Shown here piece after piece: positions 1 through 13,453 of a stretch of 64,000 bases of DNA. Made by a program: the position numbers and the translations under genes. Below the pieces are notes generated by a model. It worked only from the letters and a program-made list of their open reading frames with translations. It was not told where the DNA came from and did no database searches. Position 1 is the stretch's first letter, and each line of letters starts with the position of its first letter. Source of the DNA: Coniella vitis. Taxonomy: Eukaryota; Ascomycota; Sordariomycetes; Diaporthales; Schizoparmaceae. The DNA is taken from NCBI GenBank assembly GCA_011317545.1, contig WUJK01000003.1:2604001-2668000 (forward strand), read 5' to 3'.

Positions 1-1035
1 TATTCTTTTGTTCAACACAAATCCAACTTGAAGCCACTTATCAACTTCAAGCTGGTCTATGTGGATTAGATCTTGTAGGAATTACTTTCTTCTCCTATAT
101 TCAGATATCCAAGTCCGGTCAAATGGATTCGACAGCCTTTTCCTTTTTTCTTTTTACACCAAATGACAATCTCGGGGTATCCTGCTCGCCCATCCAACCT
201 GGGCCGCCAACTCCAAACTATTTAGCATAAAAAACAATAAAAAATTTAGACAAGAGACACCAGATAGTACGCGCTGTCGGGCGCCCCGTCTCGGCCTGAC
301 GGTTCATGGGGCTAACACAATTTTCGGCCTGTCCGGAAGCCCTCGTGCTCATCGGGGCGCGAGCGACGCGGAATCTTCGGCTTCCAACATCTTCCATGTG
401 GCTTGGTTTTGTCAGAATCGACGAGGACTTGAATTTTCAGCGAGCAGCTCCATATAACAACCCAGCCCACCCGAAAGGATTTGCAAGTGGCATGGGCACT
501 TTGCTTACACCTGCCCTGTACGCCGCAGATGCAAGTAAGCACATTGTCTGGTGTGGCCCTTATCACCTCTGGCGACAATCCTTTGGCTGCGCCATGGCCC
601 GACGGCGCAGACTGTACGGTGCGTATCTCTACACACGGCGCCCTAATGTAGGCGCCAAACCTTGTAGGTTTTAAAGTGCGATTCCTCTTTGCCTCAACCT
701 GCTGCCGTGTCTTGGGTTTTGTCCTTCGGAATGATGGGGTCTGTCGACTTTTTGGTAACGACTGACGTTGATTTTGTCAAAGGGCTGCCTGCATGCATGG
801 TGCATTTTGGGTGCCGTCGCTTCATGCAGCTCACCGCACACCAAAGGACATGTAGATCCCGCTTTGCCACGTGCACTTGTACCTGCTGATCATACGCGCC
901 TTAAAAGGGCTGGGCCAGAACGCTGGTAATGCTCAAGAGTAGGCATTTGAAGACGCAACATGGGTGGCATGCGTCCGTATCATCTTCCACTTGTCGTCGT
1001 TTCAATCAGGTATGTCGTCAGATTATTATCCTTGA
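1..1035. other. Left-edge intergenic stretch
   Basis: Nothing convincing is seen here. Short open frames on both strands (for example 306-674) have no recognisable domain and overlap one another. The part next to 1036 is presumably the 3' UTR of the minus-strand receptor gene. Confidence 0.5.
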
Positions 1036-2818
1036 TCATATTCGGTTCATTTGTAGCGGGTTCATGCTGTCGCTTTGGGAATAGCTGTTTTGTTGGTAAT
1101 GGTAGCTAGTGGGTGGCGAGTATGGCCTTCCAGAACTCGGGTAGCCGGGTGCTGCGTGCTCCCAGCTTGCCGGCGATGACTGGCCTTCCCGCGTCGGTGG
1201 TCGTGGGCTGGAAAAGGACTTTGTCGGAGGTTGATATCTTGCCGTTCGGCCAAAGTAGTCGGGGGTACGACGGCCACCTGTGTAGCCTGCTGGCGGTGTT
1301 GATATCATGTCGTCGGCGGGCGATGTGGCATCCGTCGAGGCTAGATAATTTCGGAGAGGTGGGTAAACGGGTCCCTCGCGCACTGTCAACACCGGCGTCA
1401 ACATGCCGTCTTTGTCCCGTGAGAGCATTTCGTACGAACGTGGATCTGTATTCATCTTGAGGTCATACGGCCCGCCGAGCGCGTCGACCGACACGAACTC
1501 ACGCTTGGCAGTCAGAGGCCGCCGTGTAATGAGCTCAATCCACCCCGTCACCATGGACCAGCGTCCGAGGAGGAGAACAAGCCACAGCCCATTCATCTAT
1601 GGGGACAATCAGGTCAGTCGGTCAGTTCCCCAGGCGAAGTGACTAGTAGGACATGGGAACTCGGAAACAACCAAAGCACATACCGACAACAGAATCAAGA
1701 CAGCCCCAATAGTTGGCATATTGACTACAAATTCACTAGCATCAGATAGACATGCTGTTTTGTTTCCGTTCGAGATTGCGAGGCATCCTATCCAGGCTTC
1801 CGCTGTGTTTGGATTGTTCTTGATCGTTTCCTCGGTGTTGTCTTCAAAGACAAAGACTATGGCGAAGAAGACGACATCACAAATGATGATGAGCACAATG
1901 GCGATTCCGCGCCACTGGAGTTGAATGACACGGCGCACACGGCGGTACGCCTGCCTTGGGGTCATGGTCCGAATGCTGTTGGTGTACGAGGGCAGACCCG
2001 AGTTCTCGGTGGTAGCGTTGTTGTCGGCCAAGGACGCCAAATACACCTTGATGCAGTAGCCAAAGGTGGCAAATTGGATGATGATGGTGAGCCCGGCAAA
2101 GACCAGCAGAGGAATCCACAAGTCTGCGAGACTGTTGTCGTGGTTGATATGGCACGTTGTGCCAAACCGGAACGAAACACCGCTCAATGTTAGGGCTAGG
2201 ACAATGCCAATGGCCGGAATACCCCAGCCCGTGGCCTGAGAAAACCACATAAAGTTTCTCCCAACCACGACCTGCCAGCAAATCTGGAGGTGAAGGGATA
2301 GCGACCGCAAGAAGACCCACAGCACGCCAGCCCAGCCTCCAAGGATCAAAAAGGTTCCGGATGCGGCACACACCGAGCTGGTTTGCATATCATTTGGTGT
2401 AATGGAATCGTAACATTGATCCGGCTGGCCTGCTAGAGGGATCACGAATCCCAGGTTCATGAAAACCACAGCAAGCACTAAGCAGATGCTCAGATAGTGG
2501 CGATGTGTCTTGTCGATTGGGAGACACGCCCACGACAGGAGGAGGAAGACACAGCAGACCATGCTGAAAACCGAAGTCCATTGCGCCGCAATTCCGACCT
2601 GAACAAACGTGTCAGGATAAGTCCAATCGGTCATGGGACATGGCAGACAGCATGAGATGGTGCCGTTGGTCACGTCAAGAGTTTGGCATAAGCGGCCATC
2701 GATGTCTGCATATCGAGTCAGCTGGCATGCAAGCTTCAAGATGTTGCTGTGCAAGAGAATCCATACATCCTCCGTCGCTGAATAGCGACGCGTCCAAAAA
2801 AGGAGTGGGGCAAGCCAT
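1036..2818 (-). CDS. Frizzled/Smoothened-like seven-transmembrane receptor (fungal GPCR)
   Basis: Three-exon model of 544 aa: 2818-2767, 2705-1684 and 1596-1036. Intron 2706-2766 (61 bp) begins GTATGG and has a GCTGAC branch point 11 nt before its AG; intron 1597-1683 is 87 bp. The start ATG at 2818 sits in a strong context (caccATGG). Splicing exon 1 in joins residues ...SDGGYIDGRLC in frame and gives the short Cys-rich N-terminus (CCLPCPMTDW) typical of fungal Frizzled-like receptors. Seven hydrophobic segments follow, with a long Lys/Arg-containing loop before TM6. The second intron splits the last TM, which resumes as MNGLWLVLLL. The roughly 150-residue cytoplasmic tail is rich in Pro, Ser, Tyr and Gln. 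Expected role: plasma-membrane signal receptor, ligand unknown. A longer frame upstream of exon 2 is open only because the intron has no stop, and it lacks homology-like features. Confidence 0.85.
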
Positions 2819-3657
2819 GGTGACTTGCAACTGAATTCCAAGGTCGCGGGCAAAACGTTTGTTGCCCCTCGTTTTTCTTTGGGTAAAAAGCCTGGCGAGG
2901 CAACCGATGTTGCGCCCTTTCTATATTACAGAACGCTGGCTGGAGCCCTCTCTCGGAAAATGGCCAATGCGCGGCAGCGGCAGCGGCTGAGTCTGCTGGG
3001 GCCACCTAGTAAACTCAATTTATGCAAGAAAGAATTAGGGATAAAGTGACAGCTGGTCCGGGCTCATGACATATGTCGTGGGATGCTGTTCTCATTCAAA
3101 ATAGTTGTACCAGCAGACTGTTCAGTGTCTGGGACGGATACTGCCGTGTGTCGTGTCCAACCCGCGATGGACTGGATATCGACGATATTGGAAATTTGTA
3201 TATGTGCCTTTTGTTGTTCGCACTATCCGGTAAGTGACTCCCTGACAAGGAGCGTCTGAACTGGCAGTCGAATGAGTAACACAAATGCAACGTCCAGGCG
3301 GTTCGCGGCGGCAAAGGCGTGCAGGCACCAGAGGGACTTCCAAGTGGGAGGACGGCTGCGTGTTCAGAAATGCATGGTGGAGTCGACTATAGCTTTGCAC
3401 GTTGAATCGCTCGTGTGCTGCAAGTGTTTCAACGCAAAACTCCAAACCAAGCATCAACTGCGAGAATAGCCATGGGGGGAGAAAAATTGCGAATTGAGCA
3501 AGACAAGCTTCCAGTTCCATCGCAGGAAGGAGAAGGGCACGAGGAGGGAAATAATGGGACAGGGCACTATTTACTGCGCCGAGTGAGGTGAGATGTGAAA
3601 TGGGACAAGGTTGCACTGGCATAATGCGCTAGGTTACCAGGATGGTGAACCTTTAAG

Positions 3658-3668
3658 CCCCCCCCCCC
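3658..3668. repeat. C11 homopolymer
   Basis: Eleven consecutive C on the plus strand in the gene-poor region. Confidence 0.9.
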
Positions 3669-6600
3669 CTTCCCGGGGCGGCCCCTTCTCCGACCGGGAC
3701 CTGAGCCCTTGGAGATTGGGTACTTGGGTATCTGATAGCGTGGGCTTCTGGGTGGCATGCCTGCAGCACAGGGGGCAGCTAGGGTGCGGGGCACATGGGA
3801 GATGCCTGTGATCCTCGTTGATTGTTTCCCAGACGGAGCCCTGTGCTGCCGGAGCAGGTGGGGACGCGAACCACAGGGGCGAGCTGGGACCCCCAGCCTG
3901 CGGGGGTCAAGGCCCCGAGGCCCCAAAGGCCCGCTGCTCAGCAGCCCCTCACACCAGAGCCATACTATGTAGAGCAATGAGAGGGCCATCCTCTGGCTCG
4001 GGCTCTGCCCAGCAGCCCTGCACAGGCACAGGCACAGGCACATCCATCTCCGAAGGATAGGCAAGCTTGGAAGGCGATTTTGCCCTCGCACTTTGGCTCG
4101 GTTCTGGTGGAGGCGTTGCTGCTCTGGTCCCGCGCCCCCTGCCTTGACTTGGATTCGAAGCAGCCGTCGCACCAGCAACACGAACGGCATGACCAGGAGA
4201 GAGCCGAGGAGGACCAGGCTTGGTCTTGGTCACACATGCCAACGAGCCAACGAGCAGATTCTGTTGGTGCAGCTGGGAAAACTGGACCATTGCTCATCAA
4301 CACGCCTCCTCTTGCTTGAGCAACAGCCAGCAGCCAGTAATAGCCGTCTGCGCCCCTGTACCGCTGCTCGCTTGAGGACAGGCTGCTCAACCTGTGCTCT
4401 GCGGCCTTGCAGAGACTCCACCCCCACTTGCAATCAAACGGGCCCTGACCCAGGCATTAAGCAGCTCATGGCCGGCTGGGTGGGCCTCTCGGAACAATTA
4501 CACAGAGCTTCTTGCGGAAAGAAGATGGGAGACTGGCAGAGCCTGGGCACGAAGTGAACATAGCATTCCAGATACGTAGTACACTCGATACCCGGCGACT
4601 ACCTAGGTACTCTGTACTATTACGCTTGCTGCAAGGCAGAAACAGGCTCACTACTCTGTACAGCTTGTCTGCAGACCCTCGCTGAAGAATCGACCAGACC
4701 CCTGGAACCCCACACAAGCCCTCCACTGGTCCTGCAGCAGCAAACGATTTGATGAATATGATACATCGTACCGACATTGTACTATGTATGCACGAGGAAG
4801 CTGCCAACGGGCCAACAGACGACCGTGAAATGGGAAAGCTGCAGCAGTAGCTGAACGGGACTCTTGCCCCATTGGGGATACGGCTTCTAGGCCCAGCCAT
4901 GCCTTCCCTCGCGATGGTGGTGCTTGCACCATAGTACCACGGCAAGCACTTGGAGATGCGATGGGAAAAAAGGCCTGGCGCGCCTGCCTCTTTCAGCCTA
5001 TGTACTTTCCAGAGTATGCACGAGAGAACGACCAGGGGCTGCGGCCACGATCAGTTGCGCATCTCTGCCCTCCTTTTGGTAAGATCTTCAGTGACGCAAA
5101 CGCACCACCGTCGCACTCTACATACTACCTGTAAATTCCTACTATGTACTTACAGAGTCCGTGGCTGACGCAAGACTACAGAGACTTGACAAACTATGAT
5201 TGTTGGACAGGATTGCCTACACTCACTGGGCTCTCGGCCTCGTTGGATCGACTAAGCAACGCCAACCTGCGCACAATACCTTTATTATAATCACACAGAG
5301 AACGCAGCACGACAGGAAAGACGATATCGAGCATGGCACGGCACTCTGGTCAAAGTCGCAGCCAGTTTTGTATTCAGCCTTCTCCAAAAGTGCTTGCATA
5401 CTCACGCCACGCCCAACTCGCGATGCAGGGCAACGTCCTCTGTTGGGAGGCGATATCAAACATGTCCTTTGTGGATGCGCCGGGCCCTCGAGTACCCGAG
5501 GGATTTAAGCTTTAGTATATTGCCTGCGTGTTCCCAGCAAGCGTCCTACTATGTACATGGTATATTAGGTTAAAATTGATTACTATATACTACCTACATA
5601 TGTGTAATGGGTATCCTACCGCTATCCTATTCCCTGTACAATATTCTGCACTACAGATAGCCAAGGTCCTTGCATCCCAATGCCTTAGGGGCCACGAGTC
5701 GCCACGTGGAGATGTCGCTGTCCTCTCACAAAAGTAGTCTCGCAGCCAAGACTTGCAGCCGTGCGCAAGATCACAGCACCAGTAGTGCCTTTCTGGTTGG
5801 AGTCTGTTCATTGACAAATATTGTGCTTATCCGGACGCAGTGAGAGGCTTTCTGGTCTTTGTGGAATCGAAGATTCACCAGCCGGGCATAGGAAGCAGCC
5901 CCTAGGGACCACGGCTCAGACTTCAGTGGCGCTACGCCGTGACGTCCACGCGCCCATTTGCTATGGATGCGACCACCAGTACCGTGCCGTTGATCCTTAT
6001 GGCTGAGTTTCACTTTTCTCTGCGTGATTCAGACTCTTCTCTCCACTGGGAGAAGCCCACATTAGGGTCCCGAAGGCGTGTGGCCAGAACCGGCCTCGTA
6101 CATGGTACATATATATTCTGCCTCGAGGTTCGGCAAGAGAGCCAGCCGTGATCTTTATCTGGCCAAGCTAACGATGGCGTCTGACTGGCAGCTGGACAGC
6201 CACGCCACCAGAAAAAAAAAAGTGAGCACAAAAACTTGAGACACGTACACCAAGAAACCCGCTAGCTCCGTTTCTTACAGGTCCTCCTTCATTGTTGATT
6301 GTGATCTGTATTATGAAGCGCGTTCGAGCTCTGCGAATCTTGTGGATCCCAGCATTGGCGTATCCTCGGTACCATGGCCAAGTATCTTGTCTGCTTGCCA
6401 GACGACGCCCGTAGATTCCCGTTTTGGGCCTTGAGCCCGCGAAAGCACACGGTTCCACCGTTTGAAGTATAAGATGATCCGCAATAGTAGTAGTGGTGTT
6501 TTGACAACCAGTAAACGCTATAATAGTACCGCGGCTCGACCCGCTTGGCATTTTGTTTTTTTTTTTTTATTGAGACAGGCAGAAGGGTGATTGGGCTGTT

Positions 6601-7523
6601 TAGTCTTGCCCCCATCTAGACCATTTCTGTGAAAGCGTGAAACCATTGGCTCACTTTTTTCTTTCCTCCAGACGTCTGTGCATCGCTGGAGAGACATGGA
6701 GGGTTGTATACCAGGAAATAGAGCTCAGATGATCAATAGCCGCACCTACTATGAACGCAATTCAATCGATGAATCTCACTGGAGGAAAAGTAATTTTCTC
6801 TTTGGTCGTATTTCCTTTTCCAGCCTACCACAGAGTGTAGAAGCGCATTGTCATGCGAAGCACATATCCACAGCTCCATTGTGCTGGATCGTCACAAGGG
6901 GCCGGCGCTTACCACATCACTCCGATGTTCGATGTCGCATTTCGCATTGGCTGACGTCTTTTGCGATCGGGCAGACCATGTAACTTGTAGATGCTGGACG
7001 CTGGAGGTCTGTGTGTCTCCAAGGCGATATCCAAAGACCCCCCAACCAATCCATGCAATTGGGGGTGCAAGCACACGACTTCTTGCCACAAGAGGGCTGG
7101 CTGCTCAGTGTTTCTGGTTCCATCGCTTCTTGGCGTCACCAATGATGCTACCACCATCAACTAGTGTGTAGCCCACACTGACATTTGTACACACCGTCCG
7201 CGCAGGATATAACCAATGTGTTTAGTACTGCTGTAGAGGACCACCTGAAAAGCCAGAGTGCATGCAACCTCGTCGTGTCTAGCCGTCGTACTACCAAACC
7301 GCGAGATGCAGCGGGATTGTGTGCCGTACTGGAAGGCTCGATGTTGGTATCATACAAGCAACCTTGAAGTGTACACGTAGACGGAAACAGAAGGAGAAGG
7401 GAGGCCTTTTGGCCTGCAGCCTCGAGTGAAAGCACTGCTCGGTTCCGCGTGCCCCAAAGTGCATTCTGCATGGCATCGGCCCCACTCGGGAACCGAGAAG
7501 GGTTTACTTGCCTGCTTGCGCAA

Positions 7524-7537
7524 CCCCCCCCCCCCCA
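7524..7537. repeat. C14 homopolymer
   Basis: Fourteen consecutive C on the plus strand. Its length may vary between strains or reflect assembly uncertainty. Confidence 0.9.
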
Positions 7538-7608
7538 TAGCGTACTTGCTACTGCACGGCCCAGGAGAAGACCTGCTTTCGGGTATCATAGTACATAGCA
7601 TGTACTAT

Positions 7609-7628
7609 TACTATGTAGGTACTATGTA
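7609..7628. repeat. Direct pair of the TACTATGTA nonamer
   Basis: Two perfect copies of TACTATGTA separated by GG, so the period is 11 bp. Further near-copies flank it (7588-7650). The same arrangement recurs in inverted orientation at 62108-62127. Confidence 0.85.
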
Positions 7629-8275
7629 TACCACTACTATCTACTATGATGTATGATATTCAATCGCTCTTCATCAGTAATTGGTTGCCACCCCGGTTTC
7701 CGCTGTTCAGAGTTGTGTCACAATATTGTCGTTCATTGACGATACATTCTTTTTTGCTCGGGGTGACATCAGCCTTTCGCATTTTCCTCTTTTTTTTTTG
7801 CCCTTAATTGGGTCGGTCGGTCCAAGAAATGCGCGTACATGGGCGAATCATGGCTGCTTGCACAGCATCGCCAGATCGACCCTCTCGGTCACGCCTACTT
7901 GAGATTGTCGTGCGACCTACCTCTCCACTATACACCATAGTGTGTAATGAGATTCTGATGACGAAGCGTTGATATTGTTGCTGCAGCCTTGCTCAGGACG
8001 CGTGTGAATGCGTTGCGAATTTCCAAAGCTCGCTTCATGGGACCAGCAGTAGTAAATAATAGCTCGAAGCATCTTCTTGGATGAGTACTCGAGGAAGGAG
8101 CCGGCCGAAGGGCCCCTCCTTCCAGACATTCCTCGGCCCGCTCTCCAAGACCAGCAAAGTGGCGGCCCAGTGCCTCGGGATAATAGGACGATCGCTGCTG
8201 CCTTTTGACTCGCCTTGCTACCATGACACAAACGGTCGGTGCTCCCTCGGCCGCTCACGTTACCCTCTGTCCGTT

Positions 8276-8301
8276 TATTATTTTATTATTATTATTATTT
8301 T
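8276..8301. repeat. TTA/ATT microsatellite
   Basis: Imperfect (TTA)n run in non-coding sequence. Confidence 0.8.
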
Positions 8302-11300
8302 CCCCCCTCGTTCCGTGATCTCCAGAGCCTGTTTTGCTTCTAACCACCCGTGCGACCCACCGCCGCCGTTGATGCTCACCTCTTTGGATCTTGTTCCTCC
8401 GCTTCCTTCCTGTTTCTTTTTCCATCCCGGGCAACTGCCGTTCCCATCTCAGAGTCGGTGCTTTTTGACCCACATTGCCACTGTTTTAACTTCGTGATGC
8501 CCGCGTCTGGTTGAGTATCGCGCAGCCCTACTGCAACCCAGACTGGAGCAATCCTACTTCAACTAACAAGTCGCGACTCTCCGATCGATGATTTCGTGCA
8601 TGGCTATTGTATGCTCTAGCCCGACTTCCCACCACCCGTCCGTAAAAGGAAAGTCAACCATCACACGTCCTGCGTGCAGCTGCAGCCGCCCGTGCCGCCG
8701 TCGTTTCCCTTCTGACCTTTCTTCCGCACCATCGCAGAAACGCATTCCACGCTGTCGAAACCGAAACCAGCACGATAAGCCGCGTCACTGTTTTGGAATC
8801 TGGCGACAGGCTCATGCACGTCTGAGCCGTTGTTGGCAGGTCTGTGGCTCAAATTCTGCTGAGGGGCTGCTGCACACTACACTAATGCTTGGCCATGCAT
8901 TCAGCCCGTTTCTGGTTGTATACTCTCATATCTCGCTCGGCCGGGCGAAGCCTATGCAGACTCCCGCCACCATGGTACTACTACTATGTACTTGTCTTGG
9001 TCCTTTGAGACGCCAACCAACAACGTGAGCTGCCTGATCGAGCCTGGCCTGATGCACAGAGACAGGGTGTGCTAGCCAGGGATGCAGCATGTAAGGATCC
9101 CGTCACAACTACCTTGACAGAGCATATGCAGTCTTCCAACACGCGAGTGAGAAGCATCGACAATTCTCGCCCTCGGAAAGACAGAACGAAACAGCGGAAG
9201 ATGACTTGAAGAGGATGACAACACCACCGTCTATTAAAAACTCGGTGCTTCAGGAGCAGTGTGCGCGATGCGACAAGTCGCTGGGTGTCCTGGATCGGCT
9301 CTGCTCCTTGATGTATCCCGTGAGCACAAAGCCAACACCCACAGGATCTGAGACAATGCTATATATCGAGGCTCCCCATCGTCCGAATCACGGCTGCGCA
9401 GAGCCTCAATATCTGGTTCTCGGGCTCGGCCCGCTTACACTTATGGCCAAAGGAGGTTTGATCGCACAGGTCAGCAACCTTGGGACTGTAAACTTTGGTA
9501 CAAGTATCACATACTAGCGCTGTCCACAAGCCCGCGAGCCATGCATTCCGACCAGCCCTGGATACTGATGAGGGCTACGACCTTTTGTTCGTCAAGACCC
9601 CCTTCTTCCCGGACTGTGGAATTTGCATGCTCATCCACGGATCGCCGGGATTGTGTCTCTTTCCTGGACTCCCCCGCAAGGCCGTGCCAGCTGCCCTAGG
9701 CTAGGTTCAGTTAGCCGTTCAGGATACGATGCAGGGACCAAGAGCTAGCGATTTGACAATTGCTTGCTATATACTATGTATACATACTATAGCAGTAGTG
9801 CAAATGCGGCATGTCTGAGCTCAGGAGCCGGCTGGTGTATACTATGTAGTTGCAAACCTGGGATGCTTCTTCTTGAGTGCCGGAAACCCATTTTGAAGAC
9901 GTGAAAATCTTGATGCAACCAGAGTTCCTGCTCTCCCGTTGGCTGACTAGCAAGTCGCAGACTCGATATCGAACACCTGTCCTGTGCTTTCAACGACCAA
10001 GGGCCAGCTCAATGACGGGCATCCACTATATGAGCAATAGCAACCCTAAACTTGCAGTGTACACGACACCGACTAACGTCCAAAATATGCACAGGCGTCT
10101 TGTCACTCTTTACGAGCTGGCCTTGACTATTGCCTGTCTTTTCTTCTTCTTCTTTTTCCTTTTGCCAAACGTCCATGGCACACAACAGCACAGGTCCAAC
10201 CAAATATTCGGACAGGCCGATACATTGCCAAGCACAGGCCGTTCCCTTTCCGAGCACAGGCCCTTCATTCATCCTATCAACGCGCCGGAAATACAACCAA
10301 AAGTGGTAGGGCCAGCCAAAGCCTGTTGGATCTTCCATGTGGCCGAGGAAGCGTGTCACGATCCAAGGACAAGTCTGGCACGGAACATGGATTCATACTA
10401 TGTGTTGTTCCAGCCTCCATTTTGAAATGGACCAAAGGCAAACTTGTTGCCGTCTGCTACGACGCATGTGTCCAGCTCCATACATGCTGGACTCTCGAAT
10501 GCAACGGTTTGCACAGCTCTATATCCTCGCGCATAACCGGGATAGCCCACGGGTGCAGAGCAAAACTGTATGTAACAGGAGTTCCTCACAGCCTTGTCAC
10601 GGACGTCTTCCCATCTGAAACCCTTCTTGCACCTTTCCAACCCTCCAATATGCGTCCATTCTCCAGATAAGGGAACATGGCCCGCCTTCTATGGGTTCGA
10701 GACCGGGCTTTGTGATTGCCCTGTTGCATACAAGGTTATATGTACCAGGGATTTTGCGACGGGCATCGCTTCGTATATGATATATTAAATGCACTACCAA
10801 GGCGCCGTGTGCCTACTTGCAGTATGGCACCATTCGCAGCCAGCACTGCTGATGGTGATACTAACAAAGACGCGTGCATGGAGCCCAGCCAGGCACGGAA
10901 GCGGGTCTAGACGTTCAATCCAACCCCTGGGACAAGACGCACGGCAGCCTGTGACGAGTCTGCTTTGGGGGTTACATACCTACATCAATCTAGCGATTAT
11001 TCGGCAAGCAAAGGTCGCCAACTGTCAAACTTGCAATCTCGGATTCCGGGAATACCATCGTGCCGCTTGGGGTGCAGAAACTGCTTCTCATGGCTCCAGC
11101 TTGTCAAACGAGATCTGAAATGTCAAGAAAGGTCCCATGGATAGCATAAAGACGAGTTTTTCCTTGTGTCATGATGAGACGTCACATTACAATGCCACAC
11201 AAGCGGATATAGCCCCGCCCGTTCCTGTCAATACTAACAACGACGGCGTCCCGGTACTTGGCTGACTTGGTGAATGGTAGGGCTATCATAATACTAAAAG

Positions 11301-11901
11301 CACGGTCTAGTGTGCCGCGATATTGAACTAACAATAAGGAGGTGGGCTTCCGATTTCTTCACCTGGGGTACCTGTGTACTGCTTGTGCCGATGCTGGAGT
11401 CGTCCATCTGCTTCTCTACATGCAGCATATTCTGATTGTTCTGCTTGTGGTCGCGCTCTTCTTGCCATGCTTGTCTTGCGCGGACGGCTATCGCTAGGAC
11501 GACATGAATGCTCATGCCCAAATCCTTCCCGGCGGTCTGGTATCAAGAAAGCGCCTCGCTCGCCCCATGCATTTCGTTTATTAGTTTCACATACGAACTC
11601 TCGCACAATCCCGAATGCGCTCTGCGCTCTGCGCACAAGGCACCAAGCTAACCGCATTCTCACACAACACTGGGTTTTTTTTTGGGGGGGTTTTTTTTTT
11701 TTCCTTTATTAAAAAAATTCTTTTTTTCTCCCTGTGCTCACCACAGCCGTACGTAAATAGTATAGCTGCATGTCACATCAGTCCTGTTTGGGTCAACGAG
11801 AAATTATAATCTGCGCCATCGTGCACTTTTACGCATTCCTGTGGGCTTGGGCCAACTCCACCAATAACCAATCAACCACCCTTGGCTTCTTCTTGGCGGT
11901 T

Positions 11902-11903
<2 letters not shown>

Positions 11904-11944
<41 letters not shown>
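11904..11944. repeat. T41 homopolymer
   Basis: Forty-one uninterrupted T on the plus strand. No tail-associated retroelement frame or target-site duplication was recognised next to it, so its origin is open. Confidence 0.9.
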
Positions 11945-11945
<1 letters not shown>

Positions 11946-12943
11946 TTGCCCTTTCACCGCGTTCGACAAGCACATGGCACGTAATGTACTATGTACCACT
12001 GGCCGTTCTTATTCTTTGTTTCTGGTCGGTCTTGTTCAGCCCTGGTTCTGCCGAGCATGACATGAAGATGACTTGTGACGATGAAGAAGATTACCATGCG
12101 TGTTAGAAAGGGACAATCAACGCGCGCGCCTACGTTATGCCCAACTGTTTGTGTATTGGCACGTTGTCCCAATGGGGCGGTACTCATTTGGGCCGCATCC
12201 CAAGGCCCGGACTAGCCTTGTCTCCTTTTTTTTTCTTTCTTTCATTTATCCTCTCAAGTGTGCAAGGAGAGACGAGCCCGGAGCAAGGCACGAGGCAAGG
12301 GAAGAAAGCGGAGGAAGAGACCCCTGTTTGCCGACTACAATGATGGTATATTGTATGGGCTTTCTTCGAGAAAAAGGATGGACAATGGGTGCTGTCCGCT
12401 GTACTATGCAAGTATATGTGCTATGGCAAGTGCATAGTATAGTATACTACGATAGCAGTGAGACTGTGTTTGCTTTGAGAAGGGGAACGAAAGCACCCCA
12501 CCCCTCCCCCCCTTTTTCTAAAAGAAAGAAAGAGAGAAGAGAGAGGACAGAAGGGAAGGGAGTGGGGGGGGGAAGGACATAGAGAACCGTCGAGCCAGGC
12601 GTTCAGAAACACATTCCCACCTGGTGTAGTTACTGTAAGGTGTATCATTTCCCCAGTATTGGTTGGTGCGTCTTCTGGACAATATCTGGTGATCTGTGCA
12701 AGATTACTGACATCTTGGCAATCCTCCCAATCTGGCCATGTGCAGCGCCGTCCTTTTTTTTTCTTTCCCCAAACATACCACCACTCATCCATTAAAATTG
12801 AGAGTTACTAACGTCGACCCAGCAAGGCATCTCTTGAATGTTGGTCCCCTTCCAACGTGCATCCGGTTTCGTAGTTGACAGTGGGAACAGCAGGGGCTCT
12901 CGTCATCTCGGATGAGTGACTTGCCCGATTCGCTCAAGGTACG

Positions 12944-12968
12944 CACACACACATATATATATATATAT
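12944..12968. repeat. AC/AT compound microsatellite
   Basis: A short run of AC repeats passes directly into AT repeats. Confidence 0.8.
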
Positions 12969-13116
12969 CATGGTGTACTTGAGAACATTCATTGCAGGGG
13001 TATCGGGTGACGTACGTAGGAAGCAGAATCTCTGAGGGAAAAAAAAAATAATAACCCTGAGCGTGTGTTGGACAGGTCATTTCCTAGGTTCTTGGAAAAT
13101 GGAGGAGAGGGTAAAT

Positions 13117-13128
13117 GGGGGGGGGGGG
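13117..13128. repeat. G12 homopolymer
   Basis: Twelve consecutive G on the plus strand, about 300 bp from a second G run. Confidence 0.9.
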
Positions 13129-13440
13129 TGTGGTTGTCGTTTGTCTCCTCGATTGATGCGTGTGATGAGGATTGCTTTGCCATTTTCTTGTGAAATCTCG
13201 ACATCGCCCAGTATACATGAGTAAGTACGGAGTACCCCGGATAAGTTCAAATAAAGATTACTATTGGCATGCCATAATGCAAGACGTTGTCATGTGACAA
13301 CGCAGTTGATACGCTCCAAGGTCCCCGAGCAAAGTCGGACTTTGGTCATGGGAGATTTGTGCATGCAGTACCACGGTTCACATTCGAGATAAAAGATTTA
13401 ACCATCACCGTCAGTATCACACAGCAATAAAGAGAGAGAA

Positions 13441-13453
13441 GGGGGGGGGGGGG
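13441..13453. repeat. G13 homopolymer
   Basis: Thirteen consecutive G, directly preceded by a short GA-rich purine tract on the plus strand. Confidence 0.9.

Noticed and set aside
3567..4190. 207-codon minus frame in the gene-poor region
   Set aside because: Low-complexity Arg/Pro/Gly composition, overlaps several other frames, no domain or splice continuation.
9877..10425. 182-codon plus frame
   Set aside because: Poly-Phe from a pyrimidine tract, no domain, overlapped by antisense frames of similar length.
12100..12582. 160-codon plus frame
   Set aside because: Built from purine-rich microsatellite-like DNA; no recognisable protein features.
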